Positions 19,493 to 27,049 of a DNA stretch of 45,701 bases are shown here, piece after piece. Position numbers and translations under genes: made by a program. The first letter of the stretch is position 1. Every line of letters starts with the position of its first letter. A model generated the notes under the pieces. That model was not told the DNA's origin, ran no database searches, and saw only the letters and a list, made by a program, of their open reading frames with translations. Origin of the DNA: Sphaerochaeta sp. (GTDB lineage Bacteria; Spirochaetota; Spirochaetia; Sphaerochaetales; Sphaerochaetaceae); assembly GCA_004294855.1 (NCBI GenBank), contig SHOI01000003.1, forward strand, positions 1,264 to 46,964, in the 5' to 3' direction.

Positions 19493-20890
19493 ATGAGCGA
19501 CCAACAAACATCATATTATGAGTTCTGGCTGGAGACGGCAAAGAGGATTCAGGAAACCCTTCCGCCTCAGGAATTTTCCACTTGGTTCAGCCGAATCTCC
19601 TATCTCTCCTCCAAAAAAGGAGAGGTCACCCTCGCAGGTCCCAGCCAATTCGTCCTCGATACCGTAACGACCCGTTACCGATCGATCATCGCGAACACCC
19701 TCAGTGAACTTACCGGTGAGGAGATCGCCGTCGAGTTTGTCGTCTCCGACAAAGGAAAAAAAGCCGTCCGGCCGACGGACGGCGATGAAACCGCTGAAGA
19801 AGATCGGAAAGAGAAAAAAGCCGATGATCTTGCCAAGAAGATTTCCAAGCGGAAAAGCGAGGCGAATCTGAATCCCTCCTATGAATTCGAATCCTTCGTG
19901 CTTGGCGACAACTCCGCCTTTGCGTACAACGCGAGTCTGGCGATCGCAAAAAATCCGGGTTCGAGCTACAACCCCTGTTTGATCTATGGCGATGTGGGCC
20001 TCGGGAAGACCCATCTCCTCAGCTCGATCGGAAACTATATCCTCGATCATACCCCCGAATGCAAGGTGATGTACGTCACCGCCGAAACATTCACCAATGA
20101 ATTCATCGAGTCGATCGGAAGCCAGAAAACCCAGCAGTTCAAGAACAAGTTCAGAAACGTCGATGTTCTGTTGATCGATGACATCCACTTTCTTCAGGGG
20201 AAGGATTCCACCCAGGAAGAGCTCTTCCACACCTTCAACAACCTCTATGAAGCGAAGAAGCAGATGGTGTTCACCTGCGACCGCCCGATCAGCGAATTGA
20301 AGAACATCACCGATCGCCTTTCCTCCCGGTTCGAGCGGGGATTGAATGTCGATCTTCAACCGCCAAACTATGAAACGAGGGTCGCAATCCTTAAGAAGAA
20401 GCTTCAAGAACATGGTTCATCCCTCTCAGAGGATATCATCAACTATATCGCCTTCAATGTCGTAACCAACGTTCGAGACCTTGAATCCTCGCTGACGAAG
20501 CTTGTCGCCTACATGGACCTGATCGGGGAAGAGTTGACGTTCGAGAAAGCAAAGCAGCTTCTGGGGATTCTTCCCGCGATGGCCAACATCGCCCGGGATA
20601 CTCTATCCATCGGCGAGATCATCAAGACCGTCGGTGACTATTTCAACGTCTCGACGTTCGAGATGAAAGGGAAGAAGAAAAACAAGAGCCTGGTCCAGCC
20701 AAGGCAGATAGCGATGTACCTCGCCCGGCAAATCACCGACTTTTCAACAACGGAGATCGGGATGGAATTCGGCGGCCGAGATCATACCACGGTGATGTAT
20801 GCGAACAACCGGGTCGAATCGCTGATGAAAGGAGACGAGGCGTACGCGGCGACTGTCAATAAACTGCGTCGTCAATTGACCTCTTCCTGA
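19493..20890 (+). CDS. dnaA: Chromosomal replication initiator DnaA
   Basis: 465-residue DnaA. Domain I (DnaB/DciA contact) spans the first 80 residues or so, a variable charged linker follows (KGKKAVRPTDGDETAEE), then the AAA+ domain with Walker A GDVGLGKTHL, Walker B VLLIDDIHFL and sensor II, and domain IV with the DnaA-box-binding GGRDHTTVMYA signature. The track start (TTG 19457) coincides with the -35 box and adds 12 spurious residues, so ATG 19493 (MSDQQTSYYEF) is used. Followed by the presumptive origin and dnaN. Confidence 0.97.
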   Translation: MSDQQTSYYEFWLETAKRIQETLPPQEFSTWFSRISYLSSKKGEVTLAGPSQFVLDTVTTRYRSIIANTLSELTGEEIAVEFVVSDKGKKAVRPTDGDETAEEDRKEKKADDLAKKISKRKSEANLNPSYEFESFVLGDNSAFAYNASLAIAKNPGSSYNPCLIYGDVGLGKTHLLSSIGNYILDHTPECKVMYVTAETFTNEFIESIGSQKTQQFKNKFRNVDVLLIDDIHFLQGKDSTQEELFHTFNNLYEAKKQMVFTCDRPISELKNITDRLSSRFERGLNVDLQPPNYETRVAILKKKLQEHGSSLSEDIINYIAFNVVTNVRDLESSLTKLVAYMDLIGEELTFEKAKQLLGILPAMANIARDTLSIGEIIKTVGDYFNVSTFEMKGKKKNKSLVQPRQIAMYLARQITDFSTTEIGMEFGGRDHTTVMYANNRVESLMKGDEAYAATVNKLRRQLTSS

Positions 20891-21113
20891 GCCGTATATC
20901 CTGGGGATAACCTCTTGGGAAAATGTGGACAACGCTTCAAGCCTGTGGATAGCTTATTATTGCTTGTGGATAAACTGTGGATATCTTTTGAACCTATTCA
21001 CAAGCTGGAAAAATTTAATAGGTTCTTTTACAATGAATTGTCTCAGTTATCCACAGTTTCTGTGCTATTATTACTATTATTACTGATTAATAATAAAATA
21101 GGAGTAGAGTAAG
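20891..21113. other. Probable chromosomal origin oriC
   Basis: The dnaA-dnaN gap. DnaA boxes: TGTGGACAA (20924-20932), TGTGGATAG (20944-20952), perfect TGTGGATAA (20965-20973), TGTGGATAT (20976-20984) and perfect TTATCCACA in the opposite orientation (21047-21055). TGGGGATAA at 20902-20910 is a weaker one. Immediately after the last box, a short GC-containing spacer leads into the triplet run CTATTATTACTATTATTA (21065-21082), which matches the DnaA-trio pattern, then an AT-rich stretch up to dnaN. Order and spacing parallel the Bacillus subtilis unwinding region. dnaN must be transcribed from here or through from dnaA. Confidence 0.88.
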
Positions 21114-22220
21114 ATGAAGTTCATCTCAACAAAAGAAGCGATTCTTTCAGAAATCATATACACGGTGGATTTCACCACTCAGAAGAATAGTCTTGCGATT
21201 ACCAGCAACGTATACCTTCAAACTCTCGGCGATCAGCTGTTGATTAAAGCCACCGACGGCAAAGTGGGATTTTCCACTTCAATCACCGTCGATGTTCAGG
21301 AAGAAGGAAAAGCTCTTGTTCTTCAGGAAAAATTGTTGGAGATTCTTCGTGTTCTACCGGATGGAGATATCAACTTCTCGATGAAGGACGGCTTCTTCAC
21401 GATCGTACCCGTCGGTCATGGGATTGATTTCAAGATCCGAATGATTGAAGCCGATCAGTTTCCGGCTCTTGAAACGATTGACAATGATCGATTCTTCAGC
21501 ATCGCCCAAAGCTCTTTCCTTGAGATGAGTGAACAAGTCATTTTCGCCGTCAGCGATGATACATCCCGATACTTTCTCTGCGGAGTCTATCTTGAACGAA
21601 GCGAAGGCGGAATAACGATGGTGGCGACCGACGGGAGAAGACTTTCGATCGTCGAGCGGGTGTTCGAAGAAAAACTGCCCTCCTTCGCACCGATCATCGT
21701 GCTGCCGAAGTTTTTCCAAATCCTTCGGAAGATCGGCACCGGTGAGGGGGCGGTCGAGCTTGCAATCACCGAGTCGATTCTCTTTGCCCGAATTGGAGGA
21801 CGGACGTTCTATATCACGTTGATCAGGGAGCAGTATCCGAACTTCCGCCGGGTCATCCCCGAGCAGCAGAGCTACCGGTGCACGATGAAAATTCAGGATA
21901 TGGAAGATGCGCTGAGGCGGGTGGCGATCCTTATCGAGTCAAAGGCGAAACGGTTGTTCCTGGATATCAGTGAAGGCGGCGTCCTTCTGACGAGCGATGT
22001 CAGCGAAAGCGGAGAAGCCAAGGAGATCGTTCCCTGCCAGTATGAAGGACCGGATTGCAAGATCTCTTTGAACTACACCTATCTTCTCACTCCGCTCAGG
22101 GTGATGGAGGGGGAGTACTTCTCGATCAACTTCACCGAGCCGAACCGATCGATGACGGTGAAGCCGGAAAGCGGGCGTGACTACATGCATATCATCATGC
22201 CGATGCAGCTTAATCCTTGA
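21114..22220 (+). CDS. dnaN: DNA polymerase III sliding clamp (beta)
   Basis: 368-residue beta clamp, a ring-forming dimer that tethers polymerase and many repair factors. Three successive clamp folds are visible, and the C-terminus ends in HIIMPMQL, close to the standard MPMRL tail. AGGAG lies 11 bases before the ATG, a slightly long spacing. The stop overlaps the recF start (TGATG). Confidence 0.97.
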   Translation: MKFISTKEAILSEIIYTVDFTTQKNSLAITSNVYLQTLGDQLLIKATDGKVGFSTSITVDVQEEGKALVLQEKLLEILRVLPDGDINFSMKDGFFTIVPVGHGIDFKIRMIEADQFPALETIDNDRFFSIAQSSFLEMSEQVIFAVSDDTSRYFLCGVYLERSEGGITMVATDGRRLSIVERVFEEKLPSFAPIIVLPKFFQILRKIGTGEGAVELAITESILFARIGGRTFYITLIREQYPNFRRVIPEQQSYRCTMKIQDMEDALRRVAILIESKAKRLFLDISEGGVLLTSDVSESGEAKEIVPCQYEGPDCKISLNYTYLLTPLRVMEGEYFSINFTEPNRSMTVKPESGRDYMHIIMPMQLNP

Positions 22221-23308
22221 TGCGCTTTTGTACGATTACGACGAACCAATTCAGAAATCTCAAGGAGGAACCCTTGGAAGTGGACGCTTCCAAGGTTCTC
22301 CTTATCGGTCCCAACGGCCAAGGCAAGACGAATCTGCTTGAAGCGCTGTACACGCTGTGTTACGGCTCTTCCTTTCGAACCGCCCAGATCAAGGAGCTGG
22401 CAACGTATGGCTTCAAGGATTTTCGAATCGAAGGAACGTATCGGGATGAACGGAATCTCCTTCATACCCTCACCCTCACGTTCAAGGACAATAAACGGGT
22501 CATCACCTTGGACGGTACGGTAATCCGTGACCGGAAAGAACTGATCTACAACATTCCGACGATCGTCTTCAGCCACGATGACATCTTTTTTGTCAAAGGG
22601 GAGCCGGAATATCGACGGAAGTTTTTTGATCAGACGATGAGCATGTACAATCCGCTCTTTTTCGACGATCACCGCCGGTATCGTCAGGTTCTGCGTCAAC
22701 GAAACCAGGCCATCAAGGATGAGCAGTACTCCTTGCTGCCGATCTACGATCAACAGCTTGCCCGCCACGGAATAGCCATTCAACGGGAACGGATTCGTTC
22801 CGTCTACGAGTTTCTACAAATCTTTCCGGAAATCTATCAGGAGGTCTCCCGGAGCGACACCCTTCTGGATATCGAGTATCGGCCATCCTGGGAGGAGTGC
22901 GCCACCGAGGAGGAAGTCGTTCACTGCCTCGAATCTCATCGTCGGAGGGATATCAAGCTTCAAACGACGACAAGCGGGATCCATCGTGACCAATTCATGA
23001 TCACCGAGGATGGCTACCCGTTCGCCAACAAAGGGTCGACGGGCCAGCTGCGCTTGGCTTCGCTGGCGCTCCGGGTCGCCCAGATGGCGTACTTCACGAA
23101 AAAAACGGACAAAGAGGCGGTCATCCTTGTCGATGATGTTCTTTTGGAGTTGGATATTCCAAAGCGCGAGCGGTTTCTGACCATTCTTTCCGGCTATAGT
23201 CAGGCGTTTTTCACGTTTCTACCTGGAGAACGGTATATCCACTCCTTTGAAACCTCCGATCGGAAAGTGTATCATGTCAATGAAGGAGCATTTACTCTTG
23301 GCCAGTGA
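22220..23308 (+). CDS. recF: Recombination/replication repair protein RecF
   Basis: 362-residue SMC-like ATPase that loads RecA at gaps with RecOR. Walker A is LIGPNGQGKTN, the ABC-type signature is KGSTGQLRLASLAL (normally with a Gln, as SxGQ), and Walker B is VILVDDVLLELD. The track begins one codon early at a TTG; ATG 22220 overlaps the dnaN stop as TGATG, typical of coupling. Standard length and position in the dnaA-dnaN-recF cluster. Confidence 0.96.
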   Translation: MRFCTITTNQFRNLKEEPLEVDASKVLLIGPNGQGKTNLLEALYTLCYGSSFRTAQIKELATYGFKDFRIEGTYRDERNLLHTLTLTFKDNKRVITLDGTVIRDRKELIYNIPTIVFSHDDIFFVKGEPEYRRKFFDQTMSMYNPLFFDDHRRYRQVLRQRNQAIKDEQYSLLPIYDQQLARHGIAIQRERIRSVYEFLQIFPEIYQEVSRSDTLLDIEYRPSWEECATEEEVVHCLESHRRRDIKLQTTTSGIHRDQFMITEDGYPFANKGSTGQLRLASLALRVAQMAYFTKKTDKEAVILVDDVLLELDIPKRERFLTILSGYSQAFFTFLPGERYIHSFETSDRKVYHVNEGAFTLGQ

Positions 23309-23621
23309 TGAAAAACCCCGCCTCAGCAAAAGCGATGATCCCCTGCATGGTAAAGATGTTCTGGACATCGTCCTCAAAACGCTTGATGTCGATCTTGGAG
23401 AGCCGAGATACGGTCTTGCTGCAAGTTGGGCGGAGATCGTAGGGCCTGAGCTGTATCTCCATGTGAAAGTGGTGGATATTCAGCATGAATCGCTGGTTCT
23501 TCGAGCGGATCATCCCTCGTGGGCCAACCTCGTGCTGCTGCAAAAAAAACGGATTATCAAGGCGATTCAAAACCGTTACCCGAGCCTCGGGATCACAACC
23601 CTTCATGTGCTTGGCGCTTGA
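23274..23621 (+). CDS. dciA: DciA-like DUF721 protein (replicative helicase loader family)
   Basis: About 115 residues, with the DUF721 core GLAASWAEIVGPELYLHVKVVDIQHESLVLRA cut across strands and the typical PSWANLVLLQKKRIIKAI. DUF721 proteins include DciA, the ancestral loader/operator of the DnaB helicase. Position right after dnaA-dnaN-recF supports that role. The start is uncertain: ATG 23274 (GGAAAG upstream) or 23280, or TTG 23298 with a good AAGGAG. All overlap the end of recF. Confidence 0.87.
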   Translation: MSMKEHLLLASDEKPRLSKSDDPLHGKDVLDIVLKTLDVDLGEPRYGLAASWAEIVGPELYLHVKVVDIQHESLVLRADHPSWANLVLLQKKRIIKAIQNRYPSLGITTLHVLGA

Positions 23622-23646
23622 CGGAAAACAGCGCTCTCTATATACT
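23618..23646 (+). promoter_or_regulatory. Promoter of rpmH operon
   Basis: TTGACG (23618-23623, overlapping the dciA stop), 17-bp spacer, TATACT (23641-23646). Confidence 0.7.
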
Positions 23647-23650
23647 GCAC

Positions 23651-23672
23651 CACTCGGGGGGAGTGTCCCCCG
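23651..23672 (+). promoter_or_regulatory. Alternative hairpins in rpmH leader
   Basis: Near the 5' end of the rpmH transcript, CACTC/GAGTG with a GGGGG loop (23651-23665) competes with CGGGGG/CCCCCG (23655-23672). The two cannot coexist, so they could form a small leader switch; equally, the G/C runs may be incidental. Confidence 0.35.
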
Positions 23673-23719
23673 CTTGATATGAATAATCCGCGTTAAGCGA
23701 TGTAAATTGGAGAATTCCC

Positions 23720-23887
23720 ATGAGTTACAAAGGTAAGAGAACCTACCAACCCAGCCGGGTTAAAAGAAACAGAAAGTTCGGGTTCCGCGCTCGTATGGCC
23801 ACGAAGGGAGGAAGGCTCATCCTCGCTCGCCGCCGGGCAAAGGGTCGCTACAAGCTTTCTGTTGCAGATGAGAAAAAGCCTTTCTAA
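23720..23887 (+). CDS. rpmH: 50S ribosomal protein L34
   Basis: 55-residue L34, missing from the ORF track because of its size. Reads [16 protein letters not shown], then [19 protein letters not shown], the universally conserved L34 core, with a ten-residue tail (SVADEKKPF region) longer than many homologues. GGAG lies seven bases before the ATG. Its last 20 bases overlap the start of rnpA in another frame. Confidence 0.97.
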   Translation: MSYKGKRTYQPSRVKRNRKFGFRARMATKGGRLILARRRAKGRYKLSVADEKKPF

Positions 23888-24218
23888 GAGTGAAATTGTA
23901 AAACGTAGATCGGAAATAGATCGAATCTTTAAAACCGGGAAGAAAATTTCAAGCCGGGGCATGAACTTGATTGTGACGACCAATGACCTTCCGTTCAGCC
24001 GGATCGTGGTCATTCCCGTCCGAGGGTATGGTTCGTCGGTAAAGCGCAACAGGATCCGTCGACAGATCAAAGAGATCTGGCGCACTGAAAAAGATCGATT
24101 CCTTCCGGGCTACGATTTTGCATTTGTCGTATACCCAGGAAGAAATGTAGACCATGCTCTTCAAAGGCGACATGTACTCACTCTGTGCAAGCAAGCCGGG
24201 GTGATGAATCCTCCCTGA
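23868..24218 (+). CDS. rnpA: Ribonuclease P protein component
   Basis: 116-residue RnpA, the protein cofactor that helps the catalytic RNA bind pre-tRNA. The hallmark [21 protein letters not shown] region (RNR motif) is present. The ATG at 23868 lies inside rpmH, overlapping by 20 bp, with no Shine-Dalgarno of its own, so translation is probably coupled to L34. The track's upstream TTG (23862) would extend the overlap. The next gene is yidC with no yidD in between. Confidence 0.94.
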   Translation: MRKSLSKSEIVKRRSEIDRIFKTGKKISSRGMNLIVTTNDLPFSRIVVIPVRGYGSSVKRNRIRRQIKEIWRTEKDRFLPGYDFAFVVYPGRNVDHALQRRHVLTLCKQAGVMNPP

Positions 24219-24274
24219 TTTCTTTGAGTCTACCTATTCCTGAACAGCACCTTCTTCCGATAGCAGGAGTAGTC

Positions 24275-26056
24275 ATGGACCGAAACACCATATTAGCAGT
24301 CATTCTCAGCGTGCTCGTCATCACCGTGGGGATGACGATCCAAGCGACATTTTTTGCCCCGAGTGCGCAAGAAGAGGTTGCCGAAGAGGCTGCCAACGTC
24401 GAAGAGATCTATCTTCAACCGGAGGCCTACAGCAAACTTCCGAGCAATTTGGCGTGGGGAACCGATCTGCCGGGTTCGTTGATCGCTCTTGAAAGTCCCG
24501 CCAGCTCCTCCCCGTTTGTCTACGAAACGGATATCTTTTTGATCACCTTTGATCCCAAAGGCGCTTCAATTTCATCCTTCAAGCTGAAGAAGCACCTGGA
24601 CAAGGGCGAGCCGGTGGAGCTGCTCTTCGGCGGTTCGAATGCCAACAACGCCTTCCTCATGTATGCCGGATCCGACCGCACTCAACCGATTGACGCTCCG
24701 TTCAACTATCGGATCGCCGGTAACCGGGTGATCTTCACCCAGACGTTCGCGATCAAGGGCGAGGATGTTCCATTCACGTTGACAAAGACGTTCACCTTCG
24801 GAGAGAGCGAGTATCTTTTCCAAATCGATGTGAACCTCGTCAACAGCGAAAACAAGGCGATTCCCCTTTCCTTCGACAATACGGCGTATACGATCGGCTT
24901 TGAGCCGCAGATCGGGCCTTCCTTCACCAGCATCGACAACCGCTACTCCTACCGCCGTTTCTACATCAGAGAGGACGGAGCGAAGAAAAAAGCCACGATC
25001 ACGGTGAAGAACGGAATCTACACCACGGAAAAACCCCTTTCCTGGGTCGCCTTGACCGGCAAGTATTTCTCGATGATCGCGATTCCCGATGCGACCAACT
25101 ATACGGTCACGCTGAGCGAAGACACGAAAACCGATATTCCCCTCGAGTCGAACGTGTTCTTCAGCCGACCGGCGATTCGGAGCGCCGACCAGACGGATAC
25201 CTATCGCTTCTACATCGGACCCCAGCTGAAAGCGGACATGGTTCCCTACAACGATCGGGCGAGCAACAGCTTCGGGCTTTCCAACCTGTTCCTGGAGGAT
25301 ACCCTTGATTCCTCTTCGTGGTTGGGGTGGCTTGAAACGATACTGAAGACGATTCTCAACCTTCTCTACAAGGTGATTCCCAACTATGGGGTGGGAATCA
25401 TCATCCTGACCTTCCTCTTGAAGCTGATTCTCCACCCGATCACCAAGAAGGGGATGGAGTCCACCGCCAAGATGAGCGCCCTCGGGCCTCAGATGGAGGA
25501 GATCAAGGCGCGCTATCCGGATAACCCCACCAAGCAGAACGAGGAGATGGCGGAGCTCTACAAGCGGGAGAAAATCAACCCGATGGGCGGTTGTCTGCCG
25601 ATGCTCCTCCAATTCCCGATTCTCATCGCATTCTACGGATTGCTCAACAAACACTTTGAGCTTCGGGGAGCGATGTTCATCCCCGGCTGGATTCCCGACC
25701 TCTCCGTTCCCGAGACGGTGGCGACCTTGCCGTTCAATTTGCCGTTCCTCGGGAATGAAATCCACCTGCTGCCGATTCTCTATACCGTGAGCATGATCTA
25801 CTCGATGAAAATCACCCAAAGCTCTTCCGGCGGAGCGGCCAGTCAACAGGGAATGATGAAGATGATGACCTACGGCATGCCGATCATGTTCTTCTTCGTT
25901 CTCTACAATGCTCCCTCCGGCTTGATTCTCTACTGGTCGGTGATGAACGTGATCTCGGTCGTTCAGCAGCTTTACACCAACAAGAAGAAACAAAAAGAAG
26001 GAGAGCAGGAGAAGGTCATCCAATTCCAGCCCAAAGCAAAGGGAAAGAAACGATAA
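24275..26056 (+). CDS. yidC: Membrane protein insertase YidC
   Basis: 593-residue YidC of the Gram-negative (long) type: N-terminal transmembrane anchor (TILAVILSVLVITVG), large beta-rich periplasmic domain (roughly residues 60-340), and the conserved five-helix insertase core containing LILHPITKKGMESTAKM, the cytoplasmic hairpin, and INPMGGCLPMLLQFPILIAFYGLL. The C-terminus is basic (KAKGKKR), as in ribosome-binding YidC. ATG 24275 has AGGAGT upstream; the track start 24185 reads into rnpA. This form implies a diderm envelope. Confidence 0.97.
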   Translation: MDRNTILAVILSVLVITVGMTIQATFFAPSAQEEVAEEAANVEEIYLQPEAYSKLPSNLAWGTDLPGSLIALESPASSSPFVYETDIFLITFDPKGASISSFKLKKHLDKGEPVELLFGGSNANNAFLMYAGSDRTQPIDAPFNYRIAGNRVIFTQTFAIKGEDVPFTLTKTFTFGESEYLFQIDVNLVNSENKAIPLSFDNTAYTIGFEPQIGPSFTSIDNRYSYRRFYIREDGAKKKATITVKNGIYTTEKPLSWVALTGKYFSMIAIPDATNYTVTLSEDTKTDIPLESNVFFSRPAIRSADQTDTYRFYIGPQLKADMVPYNDRASNSFGLSNLFLEDTLDSSSWLGWLETILKTILNLLYKVIPNYGVGIIILTFLLKLILHPITKKGMESTAKMSALGPQMEEIKARYPDNPTKQNEEMAELYKREKINPMGGCLPMLLQFPILIAFYGLLNKHFELRGAMFIPGWIPDLSVPETVATLPFNLPFLGNEIHLLPILYTVSMIYSMKITQSSSGGAASQQGMMKMMTYGMPIMFFFVLYNAPSGLILYWSVMNVISVVQQLYTNKKKQKEGEQEKVIQFQPKAKGKKR

Positions 26057-26083
26057 AAGATCAACACCGAAGAGGTACCATAT

Positions 26084-26755
26084 ATGATACGAGAATTCGA
26101 AGGACGAACGGAACAGGAAGCGATTGCGAAAGCGATCGAGGAACTGAACATCGAGCGGGAAGATTTTGATGTCGAAATCATCGAGCCTGCTCGCAAAGGG
26201 CTGTTCAAGAAGAACAGCGTGAAGATCAGAATTCACTTTGATGACGGAATGGATGGGGAAGAGTCCTACTATGACGAGGGCGAGGATCTGGACGAGCCGT
26301 TTGACAGCGATCTCGAGGATAAGGTTCTCACGTTCGTGGCGACGGTACTCGAAAAGATGGGCTATGCCGGCAACGTCTCGATCGCCTTCAGGAAGGAGCG
26401 GAAGATCGGCTTGAGGATCGACAGCGAGAACTCCAACATCATCATCGGCCGAAAGGGCAAGAACCTTGATGCGCTCCAACTGCTGACGAACGTCTTCGTC
26501 GGACAGCAGAACTCGAACGTTCGAGTGATTGTCGACAGTGAAAACTATCGGATCCGCCACGAGGAGCAGCTGATCCGCCTTGCGTACCGCACCGCCGAAC
26601 AGGTCGCCCGAAGCGGCCAAAGCCGCCTTCTTGAGCCGATGAATCCCTATGAACGGCGTCTGGTTCACACCGCCCTGAACGATTTCGGCGGCGTGGAGAC
26701 CAAGAGCGAGGGGGACGGCCTCTACAAACAGGTGCGAATCATCGCCACGAACTGA
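26084..26755 (+). CDS. jag: Jag/KhpB RNA-binding protein
   Basis: 223-residue protein with the three Jag domains in order: Jag-N (REFEGRTEQEAIAKAIEELN, RKGLF), a KH domain with IIGRKGKNLDALQ, and an R3H domain with NPYERRLVHTAL. An acidic linker separates Jag-N from KH. KhpB/Jag binds RNA and often pairs with KhpA. Its place directly after yidC is typical of many bacteria. mnmE, which often follows, is absent here. Confidence 0.95.
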   Translation: MIREFEGRTEQEAIAKAIEELNIEREDFDVEIIEPARKGLFKKNSVKIRIHFDDGMDGEESYYDEGEDLDEPFDSDLEDKVLTFVATVLEKMGYAGNVSIAFRKERKIGLRIDSENSNIIIGRKGKNLDALQLLTNVFVGQQNSNVRVIVDSENYRIRHEEQLIRLAYRTAEQVARSGQSRLLEPMNPYERRLVHTALNDFGGVETKSEGDGLYKQVRIIATN

Positions 26756-26763
26756 CTTGACGC

Positions 26764-26792
26764 TTGACAAGCGTACCGGGTGAATCTACCAT
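26764..26792 (+). promoter_or_regulatory. Promoter of nrdDG
   Basis: Consensus TTGACA (26764-26769), 17-bp spacer, TACCAT (26787-26792). The -35 sits in a perfect ACGCTT/AAGCGT inverted repeat with a 3-base centre (26760-26774), a possible operator. Confidence 0.6.
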
Positions 26793-26816
26793 GAGTGGTG
26801 TATCGCATGATACACT

Positions 26817-26832
26817 ACACTATATGTTGAGT
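26817..26832. promoter_or_regulatory. Probable NrdR box
   Basis: ACACTATATGTTGAGT agrees with the NrdR consensus aCaCwAtATaTwGtGt at 14 of 16 bases by my count. A degenerate partner, CTACCATGAGTGGTGT (26786-26801, about 9 of 16), lies 31 bp upstream centre to centre, matching the usual tandem spacing and overlapping the -10. Between them is a perfect GTGTATC-GCAT-GATACAC inverted repeat (26798-26815). nrdR itself is not in this window. Confidence 0.6.
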
Positions 26833-26968
26833 GTATAGGAAAAGGGAAGTTGGGTGAAACGCCCACGCGGTCCCGCCGCTGTGATGGGGAGCGATTGGAG
26901 ATGACCACTGGAGCGATCCGGGAAGGTTCCAAGAGCTGCGATCCTAAGCCAGAAGACCTTGCCTATAT
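26833..26968 (+). ncRNA. Cobalamin (B12) riboswitch aptamer
   Basis: Contains the class hallmarks: GGGAAGTTGGGTGAAA, then GCGGTCCCGCCGCTGTGA, ACCACTGG, GGGAAGG and the B12 box AAGCCAGAAGACCTTGCC (26946-26963). P1 closes as ATAGG/CCTAT. The downstream platform (26969-27049) has a TCACGC/GCGTGA stem, an AGAGCC/GGCTCT hairpin with an imperfect T-rich tail, and a CTTG/CAAG helix reaching the nrdD Shine-Dalgarno. Either transcriptional or translational shut-off by B12 is possible. Confidence 0.92.
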
Positions 26969-27049
26969 GGTCACGCCGCCACGGAGCATGGCAGGAGCGT
27001 GAGAGCCGACAGGCTCTTGTCTTCTTGTCGCTTCGGGCAAGGAGCAATC

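Noticed and set aside
24572-26770. Minus-strand ORF of 732 aa
   Set aside because: Antisense to yidC and jag; no recognisable domain, a codon-bias shadow.
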